Shown: one piece after another, positions 34,920-47,480 of the stretch
Numbering within the stretch: position 1 is the first letter of the stretch
How the letters are laid out: each line of letters opens with the position of its first letter
Assembly: GCF_963576545.1 (NCBI RefSeq)
Contig: NC_083642.1
Span: 7,888,901-7,952,900, forward strand
DNA: 64,000 nucleotides
Direction of reading: 5' to 3'
Source of the DNA: Limanda limanda
Lineage: Eukaryota > Chordata > Actinopteri > Pleuronectiformes > Pleuronectidae
Translations under genes and position numbers: made by a program
The notes under the pieces: model-generated
The model's input: only the letters and a program-made list of their open reading frames with translations
What the model was told of the DNA's origin: nothing
Database searches by the model: none

Positions 34920-36694
34920 TCACTTCAGGCCATCAGGCTCCTCCAGGCCAGAGTGTGTGAGCAGCTCCCCGTCCCAAAGTCCGAACGCTGGGCACAGAGG
35001 ACCCTTGAACTTTCCCCTGAAGCTGTGAATGATCCTGGGCTTCCCGATGTCCACCAGCGCCAGGAGCCCGGCTTCGTAGTCTAGCAGGATGCCTACACGG
35101 TCCGGCTTGCCTACAATCGTCACGGGAACCATCTTATTGCCGGTCATGGCACACCACTTGCGCTGAGCGTAGCTGAACACCCAGGAGGAGCCGTCGGTGC
35201 CCACGCAGTCGTCCCGGGACATCAGCGCCTCCGCCACACCCAGACGGAACTCTTGGGACTTTTTGACCGTCACCTCCCAGTAGTGTCGTCCGCTGCTGAT
35301 CTTCTCGTCGCCAAAGACGACGGCCCAGTCCCGGAAACGCTCTGGGTTTTCTGGCACTTTGGTGGGGTCCAGGCCCAGGATGCGGTAGATGATGCCAGTG
35401 TCTTTCTTGAAGAGGTCCAGACTGCTGTGGGCTGTTCTCTCATCAAGCTTGAACTGCAGATCTACAGAGAATGAACCACAAAAGGAGGAATATCTGATTA
35501 CTTTGATTTAATTAGTTAAAATGTTAATAATGGAAGCCTTATTGGAATCAACAAGTGGATCTCAAACTAGGAAATGTTGAATTAACACTGGTCTCAGATT
35601 AATTGAAACAATGTATTTTCCTGCTAAATTCTCTCCTCTGAAAAACACCTGTGAATCAGTTGTTCCAGCAGGATTGAGGTTTTCTCAGAAAACAAAAGCA
35701 GCGATTACAAGATGAAATATTTTGGAGAGGGAAGAAAATCAGACATCAGTCAAACCTGAGATTTGAGGAAGCAAATCCTCCTGAGTTCATAGTGTTCAAT
35801 CGTCTAACTTCAACTTTTTATTTCCACAACACAACAAATAGTGAATTTGAAAGTGTAATCAACATTTTACAGATGTACATTTAACTACTTTACATTTAAA
35901 ATCCTATGGTTCCTGATCGTCACTGAATTGTTCAACGGAGAGGAAAAAGTAAAAAGTTGTTTTTACTTTCCTTTAATTTTAACATTTTGTGTTAAGTATT
36001 ACAGCTTCAAGCCTTGATCAGTTATTCAAATTAAATATTTTAAAAACCAAGACTCATAATAATAACGCTTAATAAAAATGTTGGAAAGCATCTCTGTGAT
36101 TTTAAATAGCGTCATGTAATTTATTAACTTATGTGACAACAAATAAATCTGTAATAAAAGTACATTAGTTCTCAGAAATATTGTACAGTACAAAGATAAA
36201 GTGGAATCAAATGGACTCATGTACAAGTACTTTGTTTACTTAGTAAAGACAGAACTGGAGTAAAGGTCTTGACTGTTTAAACTGTCTAAGAAGTTTCTCA
36301 TCCAGAGGAAACTTGTTAGTTTTTGTTTTATTCTGCTGAAATAAAGAAAAGCTAAAGTTCACAAAGTAAATATATATATATCTCCAGTGTCAGAACAGAC
36401 TTTATTGTTGTGGCAGAAGAGGTGGGGATTAAACAGGGCGACGCCTATAAATAAACCAAACGCCCCTCACCTGGTGCCCCTGCTGGGACACTGACCTCTG
36501 AGCCTCTTGAGCTAACAGCTAACAGCTAACACCCCCGGCTTGTTTTCACACATTAACATGAACTCACTGCAGCGGGTGGAGGTGGAGACGAAGCACCTCC
36601 TCTCCGGCAGACTGGCAGCTCTCCTGGCCGGCAGGGAGGACACGGTGCGTCCCACCAGGAGACACAGACGAGCTGCTCTGCAAGACGCCGCCAT
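34920..36694 (-). CDS. spryd4: SPRY domain-containing protein 4
   Basis: Two exons on the minus strand: 36568–36694 and 34920–35461, joined with phase 1 (donor GTGAGT, acceptor TGTAG), giving 222 aa; human SPRYD4 is 207 aa. Residues 1–40 are Arg/Ala/Ser-rich without acids until late (MAASCRAARLCLLVGRTVSS), like a mitochondrial presequence. A linker (LDERTAHSSLDLF) precedes the SPRY domain, residues ~75–215, with SGRHYWEVTVKKS, WVFSYAQRKWCAM, VGILLDYEAG and CPAFGLWDGELLTHSG. It is presumably a binding protein; no enzymatic role is known to me. It sits tail to tail with gls2, the same pairing as GLS2–SPRYD4 on human 12q13, which supports both names. Confidence 0.95.
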
Positions 36695-37611
36695 GTTTCC
36701 ACTACTGATGCTCACATGGTTCGCTTTCTTCTTCTGCTCGTAGAGATATGTAGCTGTAAGCGCCCTCTCTTACCCCCTGCAGGCCTGGAGGGGGAACGCA
36801 GCGCATCAGCACCACGGACAGCAGTCATTACAATAGTCTGTATTTAAAGAATGATGGATACACATGCACACACACACACACAAATTAACACACACAAACA
36901 CACACTTATTCGACTTTAGTCTTTTGGACATCAGCTTTTATGACTTGACTTTTGAGTTGTGTCTTCAAATTTTTGAAATTTAAATCTTTGTATGTAATCT
37001 TGTGTTTGAATCGATAACTCGGCTTCCTGTTGTGGACTGTTGTTTTTACTTTGAAGTTTCTTTTCTGTTGTGTCTCTCGCTTGCTTTACTCCCTGTGTCT
37101 GTGTGGGGTTTTCCTGTTAATGTGATTGTCTGCATCTGTTCTAATGGAGTTTAATCTTTCCTGTTTCTTTAAGAAAAATGTTATCATGTGTTAGTTTTGT
37201 TTCTTTACAAGTTGGATTTGTTACAGTTTGAGTTCTGCTCTCTGTCGTTTCTCAGTTTGGTCCGTTGCCTTTTTTGGGACTTTTAGTTGATCTGCCTGCC
37301 ACATGTCCACTTAACTATACGTCTGTTGTTTTAATTGTTTGATTAAATCCACCATCTAAACCTGCTCATTTGTTTGTTCTGCTTCTTGGTTGTACCAAAA
37401 AAAAACAGCATGACAGCATGAAAAGCAGCATGACAAGAGACGTACAAAAGAAGTACAAAATTAAATTAAAATACATAAATACAAAACAAGGCATAATTCA
37501 GTGGACCTGCAGTGTGCAAATGAACAATAATCAAATAATCAGCTGCATATGAATAATATCAGCATACCTGAGTGATTACATGATTGCGAGATGGAGTGTT
37601 GAGTGCTTGTG

Positions 37612-37620
37612 TGTGTGAGT

Positions 37621-37653
<33 letters not shown>

Positions 37654-37655
37654 TT
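37612..37655. repeat. (TG)n microsatellite
   Basis: TG dinucleotides with GAGTG interruptions at the left edge. Confidence 0.9.
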
Positions 37656-37899
37656 TAGAGTTTGTGCGGGTTAGCATGCAGTGTTCAACAGCTCTACAGC
37701 TTTGGATAAGAAGCTGTTTTTAAGTTGTGTGTGTGTCAGAGGGGAGAAGTTTGAAATGTTGATGAAATGAGCCGGGTTGCATGATGTTTGAGACCCTCTG
37801 CAACCAGAGTTTTGGTATTGTCATAATATTTATTACCGTCATATGGCCTCAATAAAGGGAAAATGTAAACTTAACTTTACTAAGCTTTTTTGGTTAAAT

Positions 37900-38370
37900 T
37901 GACTTTAGCATCCCTTTGCATTTGTCTTGCATCTCCATTGATAGTTGTGTGTCTTTGTAGTCACGTTGGATCTATCTGTGGTCATTTTACATCAGGCAAT
38001 GGTCATTTTTGTCTTTGTGGTCATTTGAATCTCTTCATAGGCAGTTTGCTTTTCCGTTTGTAGACATTTTAGTGTCATTTGTTGTCACTTTCAGTTGCTT
38101 TGTGGCCATTATGTGTCTTAAGGGCCATTTGTTTTGCATCTCTGTGTAGGTATGTGTGTTTGTGGTCATTTTATGTCTCTTAATGGCCATTTTGTACATT
38201 TGTGGCCTTACGACTCTCTTCAGGCAGTTCACATCTCTTTGTGATCATTTTAGTATCTGTTGTCGTCGCTTTGAGTCGCTTTTATGAGCCTTCTGTGTGT
38301 CTCAGTGGTGAAGGTTTCCCTTTGTGTAATCATTGGATTTTTTGTGTGCAGTTTGTATCTCTTGATAATC
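37900..38370. repeat. Diverged minisatellite with GTCATTTT/GTCTCTTTGTGG motifs
   Basis: Roughly 20–45-bp spaced recurrences of TTTGTGGTCATTT, TCTCTTTGTG, GGCAGTTTG and GGCCATTTTG variants extend for about 470 bp. Units are too diverged to give a single period by eye. Confidence 0.55.
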
Positions 38371-39689
38371 ACTTTGTTATTCATTCATAACAATATGATG
38401 AATGTTTGTTAGAGCACTGTTGGAGGATTTATTCAGATAATAAGAAAAAGACTCAAATTCCAGCACATCCCTGTTCAGGTAAAAGAAACACAATTGTATA
38501 CATGTAAATATATACACAGCAGCATTTAGTAATATATATATATATTATATATATATTAAACCACACAACTTTGCTTTCAAAGAATTCAAATTGTACAGCT
38601 TGTGCACACACATCTGCATTAGTTAGAGCTCTGTGTTGGATGTGGGAGGAAGGAAAACAGCCTCTGGGTACAGTGGCGAATGTACGAGGACTTTTAATGT
38701 CACCGATTCGTTTTTTTTCTTCGTGTTGATTCATTCAAGGTGGGTAATGAATCTTTTATGACAAGTAATAAATATTTTGTCATATTAACAAAGCTTGATT
38801 CAGCCTTGTTGCGCTGCCGGATCCATTTCTCATGCAAGTATCCAGCTGGGGACTAAATGTCATTGTTTATTCATGGTCCAATCTAAACATGGCAAAGACA
38901 GTATCATCAATAATCTTTCTTTTTTTTTCTCTGCCTGATAATAACTTTGTTTTGAACAGTTGCAGTTGAGACACCTTCACCTCTGCTCACAACACATTCA
39001 GGCTTCATAACTCAAGTTTATAGGCAAAGCCTTTTTCAGTTTGACGAGCGAAACATTGTTTGCACATTACCGCTCTTTAATGACAATTACAAATCCATAA
39101 CTGTGCTCCTTAGTAATGATAGAAAACAACTTGTAATATAACACTATACTGTACTATAACACGTATGAAACTGATTATTTTGTGGTTTTATTTCGGGTCC
39201 TTGATACTGGTGCTCCACGCCACAATCAGTTGTCTGCCTCTTGATATTGTCTTTTTAGATAAGTGCTGAGCAGTAATACGGCCAAAATCATATCAAGATC
39301 AGTCTGTAATCATCATGATAAATTTCACTCAACTCTTCTTCCTATGCAGAGAATGAGAAATACTTGACAATAAACTAAATATGTAGCCGATCTGAGGTAG
39401 ATTGATATGTTTTAAAAATCCTCACTATAATGCATAAGCAATATATCGATAAATAGGTTATATTGAAGTTTTGTGATATTGCTATTGAAGAAATTATATT
39501 GAAATTATTATTGAAATTGTTTCATTGCTCATCGGTTAACTCTTAGTTTATGTGCAGTTGTTTTTTGTTTTTCTTTGGCTATAATAGAAAGATGTTAGCT
39601 GTAGTTATGTTGTCCTCTATCCAGGTAATACAACTCACAGTTGATGAACAGCAGCAGCTTCCACTCTCTCTCCCCTCGTCCACTGCTGC

Positions 39690-39760
39690 TGCCACACACA
39701 CACACCCACGCATACACACACAGACACACACACACCCACACACACACCCACACACAGGAG
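39690..39760. repeat. (CA)n-rich simple repeat upstream of asic1
   Basis: CACACA runs interrupted by C and AGACAC, about 650 bp before the asic1 start codon and possibly within its 5'UTR. Confidence 0.85.
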
Positions 39761-40404
39761 CTCACGACTCAGCACCGACCAGAATAAAACCACCAGTCCA
39801 ACTCTCACACACGCTGCTCTGAGCTGAGGAGGATCAGTGAGGGACGGAGACGTGGTGTGCGTGTGTCGGAGCTGCAGAGGAACTCCTGATAGACGGGCTC
39901 AAGTGTCAGAAGGATTTCTCCTCTTCTCCTCTTTTCCTCTTCTCCTCTTCTCCTCTTGTTGGCGTGCAGACAGGGGATGATGCTGGCTTCTCGGGACTTC
40001 AGCGGATTCTCAGTCCGCTGAAACACTCCCTTCTTCTTCTTCTTGCTTGTTTTGCTTTGACTGCCAACCTGCATAGCATCTCTCTGCAGCGCGGTGGGGA
40101 TGGACCTCGGGTCGGACGACTTCACGCAGGAAGACTCCTCCAGCTTGTGCGTGCACGCATTGGTGAAATGTGCCACTTTCGCTCGCAATTCCCACTCATC
40201 TGACTTTTTGGAAGAGCGACGGCTGCCGGACATGTTTCTCTCGCAGCGTGCATGAGAGAGATGGCGACGAACCCGCAGCAGGTCCAACACTGGCTGTCTG
40301 CGCACCTGTCCGGATGGATCCTGGCACTTTGCGCCACAGGTGAATGAATCTCCCTGAGCACTGAGTGTTTTTCAGCCTGTTTTCGAGCGTGTTGCACAGA
40401 CACG

Positions 40405-43400
40405 ATGGATCTCAAAGTAGAAACCGAGGAGCTGGACTCGGATCGACCTCCACCCATTGAAGTTTTTGCGCACAGCTCGACCCTGCACGGCATCTCCCAC
40501 ATCTTCACGTACGAGCGCTTCTGCATCAAACGCTGCCTGTGGCTCGTGTTCTTCCTGGGCTCCCTCACCTTCCTGCTGTACGTGTGCGTGGACCGGATCC
40601 ACTTCTACCTGGAGTACCCGCATGTTACCAAGCTGGACGAGGTGGCGACCTCCATCATGACGTTCCCCTCGGTCACTTTCTGCAACCTGAACGCGTTCCG
40701 CTTCAGCCGCGTCATGCGCAATGACCTGTACCACGCAGGGGAGCTGCTGGCGCTGCTCAACCAGAGGTACCACACTCAACTTCACATCTGACTTTTATTT
40801 ATCTTCTATTATTAAGCAACTGCATCTTATTTTTCCATTTTAATATCTGAGCAACCCTTCACTGCAACTCTCCATCTTGTCTGTGTACAACCTGTCACTG
40901 TAAACCCATGAAAGTTAGAAGTACAACACACTTGAGTATTTCAATTTGCTGCCATGTTATAGGCCACGATACTCCACTGAATTACAGTTATTTGGAGCTT
41001 TGGAGGTTTAAGATTTTAGATTCAAAACCTCCAATTATGATAATGGTATATGAATAATAGGTCAAATTGGCTCCTACTTTTAATATTGAACCAAATATTC
41101 ACTGAAATTCTTCATCTGGTCTTTTTACAAGCTGTCGTTGTAAACCTATGAAAGTAACAGTAGTATACTTGGTGAAATGTAGAATTACATTTCCCACACC
41201 ACGCTTGAGTATTACAATTTGATGCCAGTTTATAGGCTACTTCTACGCCACTGTATTACATAGGGAAATACCTTTGACTTTATGTGACAGTTAAAAGTTA
41301 TTAGGAGCTTTGGAGATTTAAGATCTTGGATCCGAAACCTACAATTATGTTATAAAGTATTATATTGGCATAGATAAAAATATGAGTAGTTCCACCTTTT
41401 TAATATTGAACCAAACCATCACTGAAACTGTCGTTGTAAATCGATGAAAGTCTAATATTACACTTGTTAGTGATGTAATGAATAAGATTTAGATTTAAGA
41501 TACAAAACCTACAATAATCTGGTTAAAAATTATAATCTTTATAAGTATAGATTAAAACACGTGTATAAACCTAAAATCTAATAAATATTATAGGTTATTT
41601 TATAGATTGAAATGTATATAATGAGATTGAATCCACTTTGACCTACAGCCGTAAAATGCTGCTCAAACATGAATGCATCATTAATAATAGTAACACTCAA
41701 GGGGCCTGTTTTCTGTATTTTGACAACTTGCATTTCATACATTTAAGTAACACTTTGAATGCAGGACTTTGACTTTGACTTTATACAGTGTATATTTTTA
41801 TAAGAGAGGAATCTGGTGATTGTGTGTCGCTCCTCCTACGAGCTCGGATTCAGTCCAGCGCTTGGAGAGCAGGCTTGAATCAATTGAGGCATCATAATCA
41901 GAGAAATCCAGCTGCCTGGCCCGTGCAGCTGAAGGCTCTGGATCCTGGAGCAGGCAACAGCATGTACTGTATCAGTCTGTATCCTGTATGCACGTGCAGG
42001 GAGGGAAAGATGGAGTCTGGGAGTTATTTTCATTTGCACACTTAAACCCTAACGTCTGTGTAAAAAAATTCCTCCGGCATATTAAATCCACTTGTTTCTT
42101 ATGTGTGAAAGATTGTGCTATAGTTGTCAAATAAAAGAGGGAACGGACGTAGAGAGAGAAAAGACTGTGAATAACATTGGGTTTGAAAGCTGTTTAATAG
42201 ACCTGTTGTTTTCCCTGTGGTGTAATAATGTGCAACTGTCAACAGAGGCGCTGCAATAATGAAATAATCAGCAAGTTGGTGTCAGTCAACGCTGTGTGAT
42301 TGTGTGTGTTTGCGTGTGAGAGAGAGAGATATCTGGGTGATCAGAAACATTAAAAAGTAAAGGCTCAGATGATGTGAGCCTCTGACAGGTTGTCAGTTGA
42401 GTAAATCGAGGACAGGACTCGGCACACGGAGCTAAAAGGCCTCTGGTGGTTTTACTTTTATGTGGTTATACAGTCGACTTCGTCCCTAAATCTTTAATGA
42501 AGATCCCAGACTCTACACTAAAATTAGATTTTTTTTCTCTCCCTGTGACTGATCATCAACACTTGCCATCTGGATTTTTGTCATGAGTACATTTACTACG
42601 CTCATATTTCCCGGCTCACACGGGTGATTTTTCAAAGTCGGAGACTGGAAACATAATGAAAACTGATTTTTTTTCCCTTCTAAGTTTCCTTCTCCGTGTG
42701 CTCATCTCCACTCTGACACTCTGAAGTAGGTCTGGTGCTCATTATCCCGCCTCCCTTGGCTAGGTAGAGAGGCGATGAAACAGCACTCTTGACTGTTATA
42801 GACCCAGCCTGAAATGAAAGCGCTTGTGGCATGAAATCCATTTAAGACCATTCTCCGCCCACTTCTAACGTTTGGAGTCACTGGTCTGGGAAATGTCTTG
42901 TGGCATGATATTTAAGCTGCGCACATGCTGAAATGTCAGCGTTGATTCCGTCAGCTCATGCGTTTGGGATTTTATCTCATAAGTGCCTTCTGGGCCGGGT
43001 TCGTTCACTACGCTAACAGTGGGGAGCAAACGCCCCTCCTCAATTAAGTTCCTTTTCAGTCAAACAAGAACCTCCCATCAGCCTCTGCCACAGTGGAGCT
43101 CACCTTAGACATAATGTCAAGACAAATCCATGAGCTCATTTTTGGGGTTAGGCTGGAGGATTTCAGCCGGGCTCCTTAATGATCCTGTCCCCTCACGAGA
43201 ATGAAAGCCATTACTGCACCTTGTTTCATAAGAAATGTAACAGTGTAAAGTGTCACTGTATGATGGTGTGATTATGTCGTACATCACCCGCAGTTGTTTG
43301 AACAATGTTAACAGCTGAATCTCTACTGATGTCATGCAAAGTACACATGTGGTGTATTTAGCATCATGTTCTATAAGGGACCATATTGATGTTAAAGTAG

Positions 43401-45458
43401 CTTCATGTATATGAGTCATTTCCAAAAAGTTCATCATGTGAGGCAGTGGTAAGGGGCGGGGGGGGGGGGCGGTCCAAGCAATCTGCTCTTTGGTGAGACC
43501 ATTAAAATGATGCCACTTTTAATAATGGCACAGTGGGGCATCACAGCGAGGTGGAGAGCCGGAGCATTTACAGCTACTCTGCGCTCGTTTAATACAAGGC
43601 AGCGTGGTCATATTTTTGTGAGCTCCATTTAATAAAAAAGAAAATTCCCGCTGCCCCCGATAATGTCTCTTTGTGATGAGGGTGGACCGGCTCCCCCGCT
43701 CACTCACAGGCCTTTATTGTCTGTGCATTTTGAAAAAGTGATTTTTTTTGTTGGTGGTACCGGAAAAAAAAAAATTAAATATCACAGAAATGCAGCTGAA
43801 TGCCAAGCTATCAATAATATGCCAATATCTGTTGATGCCTACACAGGATGAAAAGAAAAAATCATTTATGTAATGAGTGATGAAGATAATGATGATGCAC
43901 GAGGAGAAATTAACTGTTCATTTAATTGAACAGTGTAATAAGGTCAGAGCATCGATTCACTCATTCCTTGTGATCCATGATTTACTGACGTCAACATCTC
44001 AGTATCACAATGTAGGAAAAATATGGACCAGACACAATACACAGTTTGTTGGAGATCAAAGTAAAATGAAATCTGATAGTTGCTTGTGAAGAATCTCTAG
44101 TGATACACAAGCATATGCTGCAGTCTAACTTGCTAATTTGTAGCAGGTATAATGTTTACGACTTTATTGTGTCTGCATTCATTTGCTAATTATTTGAAAG
44201 TGGCTGTAGGTTTAATCTATATTTCTATACTACTAGTGCTAACATGTGAGAATTATGTAATTGTGTGAAGCACTGAGCTGAATCTCAATTCAGGGAGTGT
44301 ATTCTGTGTAAGCAGTTTTTTGAGGACCAAAAGCTTCACAGAGGCACGACTATAGGCTTTCCTATTTTAACGGCTCTTTCAAATTAACTGTTAATTTAAT
44401 TGAACAGTCTAAGTCTAGGTGACACAAAGGAGTGTCTTCAGCAGGCAGCTGTTTTCAGTTGAAAGACACTAAAAACCCAAGGTGCACTTCACCTACATAC
44501 TGTCTGTTGGACGACAGATACATGAGACTAGGATGGTGAATATCTTGCCACATTTAACGGCTAAAGTGCAAGATAGCCAGGATGATGATCTGATGATGGT
44601 ACTAGATGAAACATGAAGGGATCACCAAAGTTATTCCATGGCAAACTAATGATTCCAATCGGGTACTGTTTACTACAAAAAATATTATACCTTCTCAGTA
44701 TGTCCATTAGATGTCTGGGCACCTTTTTAAAAGGGGCTATCAATACCAATACAACATTTCAGAGTGTCGCCAGGAGCAAAACTATCATCTTAAAAAACGA
44801 TTTCTGTTTATGTCTGAATCCAGACAAGTGAGATCTGAGCTGAAGAACTCTGTGGCCTGAAGCTGCTGCATCCAAATGGACAACTGGGTTTATGAGGCCT
44901 GTACAGCTCTTGTCTGAAGTTTATTATAAATTGTAAAGTAAAGTGTTACAGATTGATTTCACCTCAGAGGCAGAAATGGGCAAAATGATATTGTCCAGTT
45001 TCATTGTTTTCTGTCCCTATTGATTCATTCTACGTTTCTTAAGAGTAAAGGTTCACTCTACAAGAAGTGTGAGAAAAAACTTCAAAAGGATGAAATTTCC
45101 TTTTTATAAGGTCTGCTTTTTCATCAGGCTCTGATTATCCACTGTGAAGATTCACTGTTCAAAGACATTCCTCAATCCACTCAAGGATAAGACATGAAAT
45201 CAGTGTTTAAAAATATGAAATCTATTTCTTCATCCTCTTTTTTTCTCCGTTTGTCTTTACAGGTACGAGATCAGAGACATTCACCTGGTGGAGGAGAGCG
45301 TCCTGGAGAGCCTGAAGGTCAAAGCCGACTTCCACAATTTCAAGCCGCGACCGTTCAACATGCGGGAATTCTACGACCGGACGGGTCACGACATCCACGA
45401 TATGCTGCTCTCCTGCCACTTCCACGGCACTGAATGCAGACCGGAGGATTTCAAAGTG
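40405..45458 (+). CDS. asic1: Acid-sensing ion channel 1-like, first two coding exons (partial)
   Basis: Proton-gated sodium channel subunit of the DEG/ENaC family, a plasma-membrane trimer in neurons. Exon 1, 40405–40766, starts at ATG (MDLKVETEE) and carries the N-terminal gating motif His28-Gly29 ([10 protein letters not shown]), the first transmembrane helix at residues ~45–66 ([19 protein letters not shown]), the palm-entry segment HVTKLDEVA and [11 protein letters not shown], ending [15 protein letters not shown]. Exon 2, 45263–45458, continues in frame ([15 protein letters not shown] … [15 protein letters not shown] … [11 protein letters not shown]). Both join GT–AG with phases 2 and 0, giving 186 codons. 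The FNMREFYDR and DMLLSCHF segments match ASIC1 better than ASIC2 or ASIC4. The second transmembrane helix and the remaining exons are not seen up to 64,000; they may lie beyond the window. Which teleost paralogue this is remains open. Confidence 0.9.
40767..45262. other. asic1 intron 1
   Basis: A 4.5-kb intron. Two similar AT-rich blocks near 40,860–41,060 and 41,100–41,360 share phrases such as TGTCGTTGTAAACC and GGAGCTTTGGAG, a diverged local duplication. A short poly-G run lies near 43,460. No other gene is visible. Confidence 0.6.
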
Positions 45459-47329
45459 GTGAGTCGTCTCCAAGGAAACGAGTCGTGATGAGAGGATGTG
45501 TGTGATGAGGTCCTTTGTTTTGTTTATTATGAACAAAGCTTGAAACTCTGCCCCTACAAAATTAAAAACTAAATATTTAAACAAGGCTGAATCCAGACAA
45601 AAATATATATATTATAAAAGCAAGGATTGTGGACAGAAACCAATACAAAATAATTTGCATGTACAAAGAATTATAATGATAAAAATTGGAGAAGCTTTTG
45701 TGGACCAAATACCATAAGTTTGATCATTATATTGAAAACATGAGGAGGAATGAATGACTTGTAAAGTTTAAGCGTCGAGAAACAAAATAAACACTGAAAG
45801 CAGATTACTTGATCGCTATAACCAAATTATTATACAGCATTTGTATATATGAACGATTCTGTCCCAAGCTTTTTGATCTATATGAACTGTTGATCACTTT
45901 ATCTGTTATTTCTATTTCCACTGAACAGTTAAAAATTAGATGCAGGACAACATTCCAGTGCCCTTGATAAGCAAGTGTTAAAACCAAGCACCGGTGAGCT
46001 GTATATTCTATCACAACACATATCCCTGAAAATTAAGGTAATTAATAAACCAGTGTGTTTGATTTGATGTTTCAATAGAAGAGTGAAGCCAGCACACACT
46101 GTAAAATCAAAGGATTATCTATTTATAGCGGTTGAAAGAGTAATGAACCCAGAGAACAAAGAACAAACCTCTGAGTGAACCGAGGGGAAAGCTTGTCGTT
46201 TCCTGACCTGAGGATCCCTGCTGTGTGTTTTCTCTGTGCAGGCTGCTGGTTTGAATCCCAACATTCTCCTGTGTAAACTTGTCACCTAACGTAAGAGCTT
46301 TGTTGTGATGACCTCTATCTTTTATTCCCAGAAGCATAGACAACTGTATATCATTAATTCCTTCTTTCCCTTTTTTTTGTGAGGATCACGTTGAGGTGTG
46401 TTTATCGGTCTGTGTATGAAATGCCTTGAATTTGCGCCGAAGAGTCCTTGTTAAAATTTATGATCAAACACTGTTTTGAGCTTTTTATTTATTTAGCTGA
46501 ATCCCAGCGGTTCTGTGTAAATGTTTACATCTACCTTTTCATCTTTTCATCTTTTCTTTGTTAGTGTTTCCACTTGAAAACAAGGGGGGGGGGTGCGTGG
46601 TGCAGCAGTGTCCTTTTTAAAAAGAAACCCTTGTGGAGGAGAGATGTGTGGAGCAATGCAGCAGAGCTGGTCAAAGTGTGTTTAAACCCTCCACTGATAC
46701 ATGAGCGTGACGGACTGAGGAAGTTTTTTCCCTGCAGCAAAAAGTGGAGCTCCCTGGCTGCAGTGTCTGAGCCGTAAAACCCTGCTGTCGCTGCTGACCC
46801 ACCCAGACGCAGTCGCCAACAACCACTGGCATCTGATGTGGTTTTAATTTGGAGCTGAACACTGATCACTCCATGCTGGATAGATTGGATTAAGTGTTAC
46901 GGTAGCGAGAAGATTCAGGTTTCACTCCAGTGCACATCTGTGGTGGTGAGAGACAAGTTATCCATGAAGTGAATGGTGGGATGTCTTTTTATTTCCTTTT
47001 AATCAGAAGATAAAAGTAGCTTGCATGTTTTGGAATAAGGGATTTAATTTTGGCGGGCAACATTAAAACACATTCAGTGGAAACAAAGATGAGCTCATCA
47101 CACGGCCACTTGATGTAGCAGCTGCTCTGAGGCAGCTGCTCATTTTTCTCTGAACCCAGTGAAAGTAAAACAACTGGATTCCTTTTTATATGTCTCCTCA
47201 TGTTGTGTGAAGCTCAGCGATTAGAGTAGAGTACCTTCTTCATCAGAGGCGTCTGGCAGCAAGTTGAAACTCTGATCTTAAGTGTTTCTTCAGCTCAGAT
47301 TCGATATAAAGATGGATGCCAGCTTCCAA

Positions 47330-47480
47330 AAGTGAAGCCAAACTATCTCTATCACCCCCTAGTGGCTGGCTGTAGTGTAGGTCATAAACCCCTGCTCCTC
47401 CATGGTAGCAGATGGGACATGGACTAAACTTTTGGTTAACGTTAAATACATTTTGCTCAAAGATGGTTTCTGTAGTCAAA
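47330..47480. repeat. Short interspersed fish repeat
   Basis: The phrases CCCCCTAGTGGCTGGCTGTA and GTAGCAGATGGGACATGGAC are familiar from many teleost introns. Boundaries are approximate. Confidence 0.4.

Larger units (their letters stand above)
36695..39650. other. Intergenic DNA between spryd4 and asic1
   Basis: No supported gene. It contains short CA runs near 36,860–36,905, a (TG)n tract at 37,612–37,655 and a diverged minisatellite at about 37,900–38,370. Confidence 0.5.

Noticed and set aside
36540..36743. Plus-strand frame at spryd4 exon 1
   Set aside because: It is the antisense shadow of the spryd4 first exon, whose splice and frame continuity favour the minus strand.
40372..40785. 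137-codon frame antisense to asic1 exon 1
   Set aside because: It is the shadow of a GC-rich coding exon; the sense strand has clear ASIC motifs.
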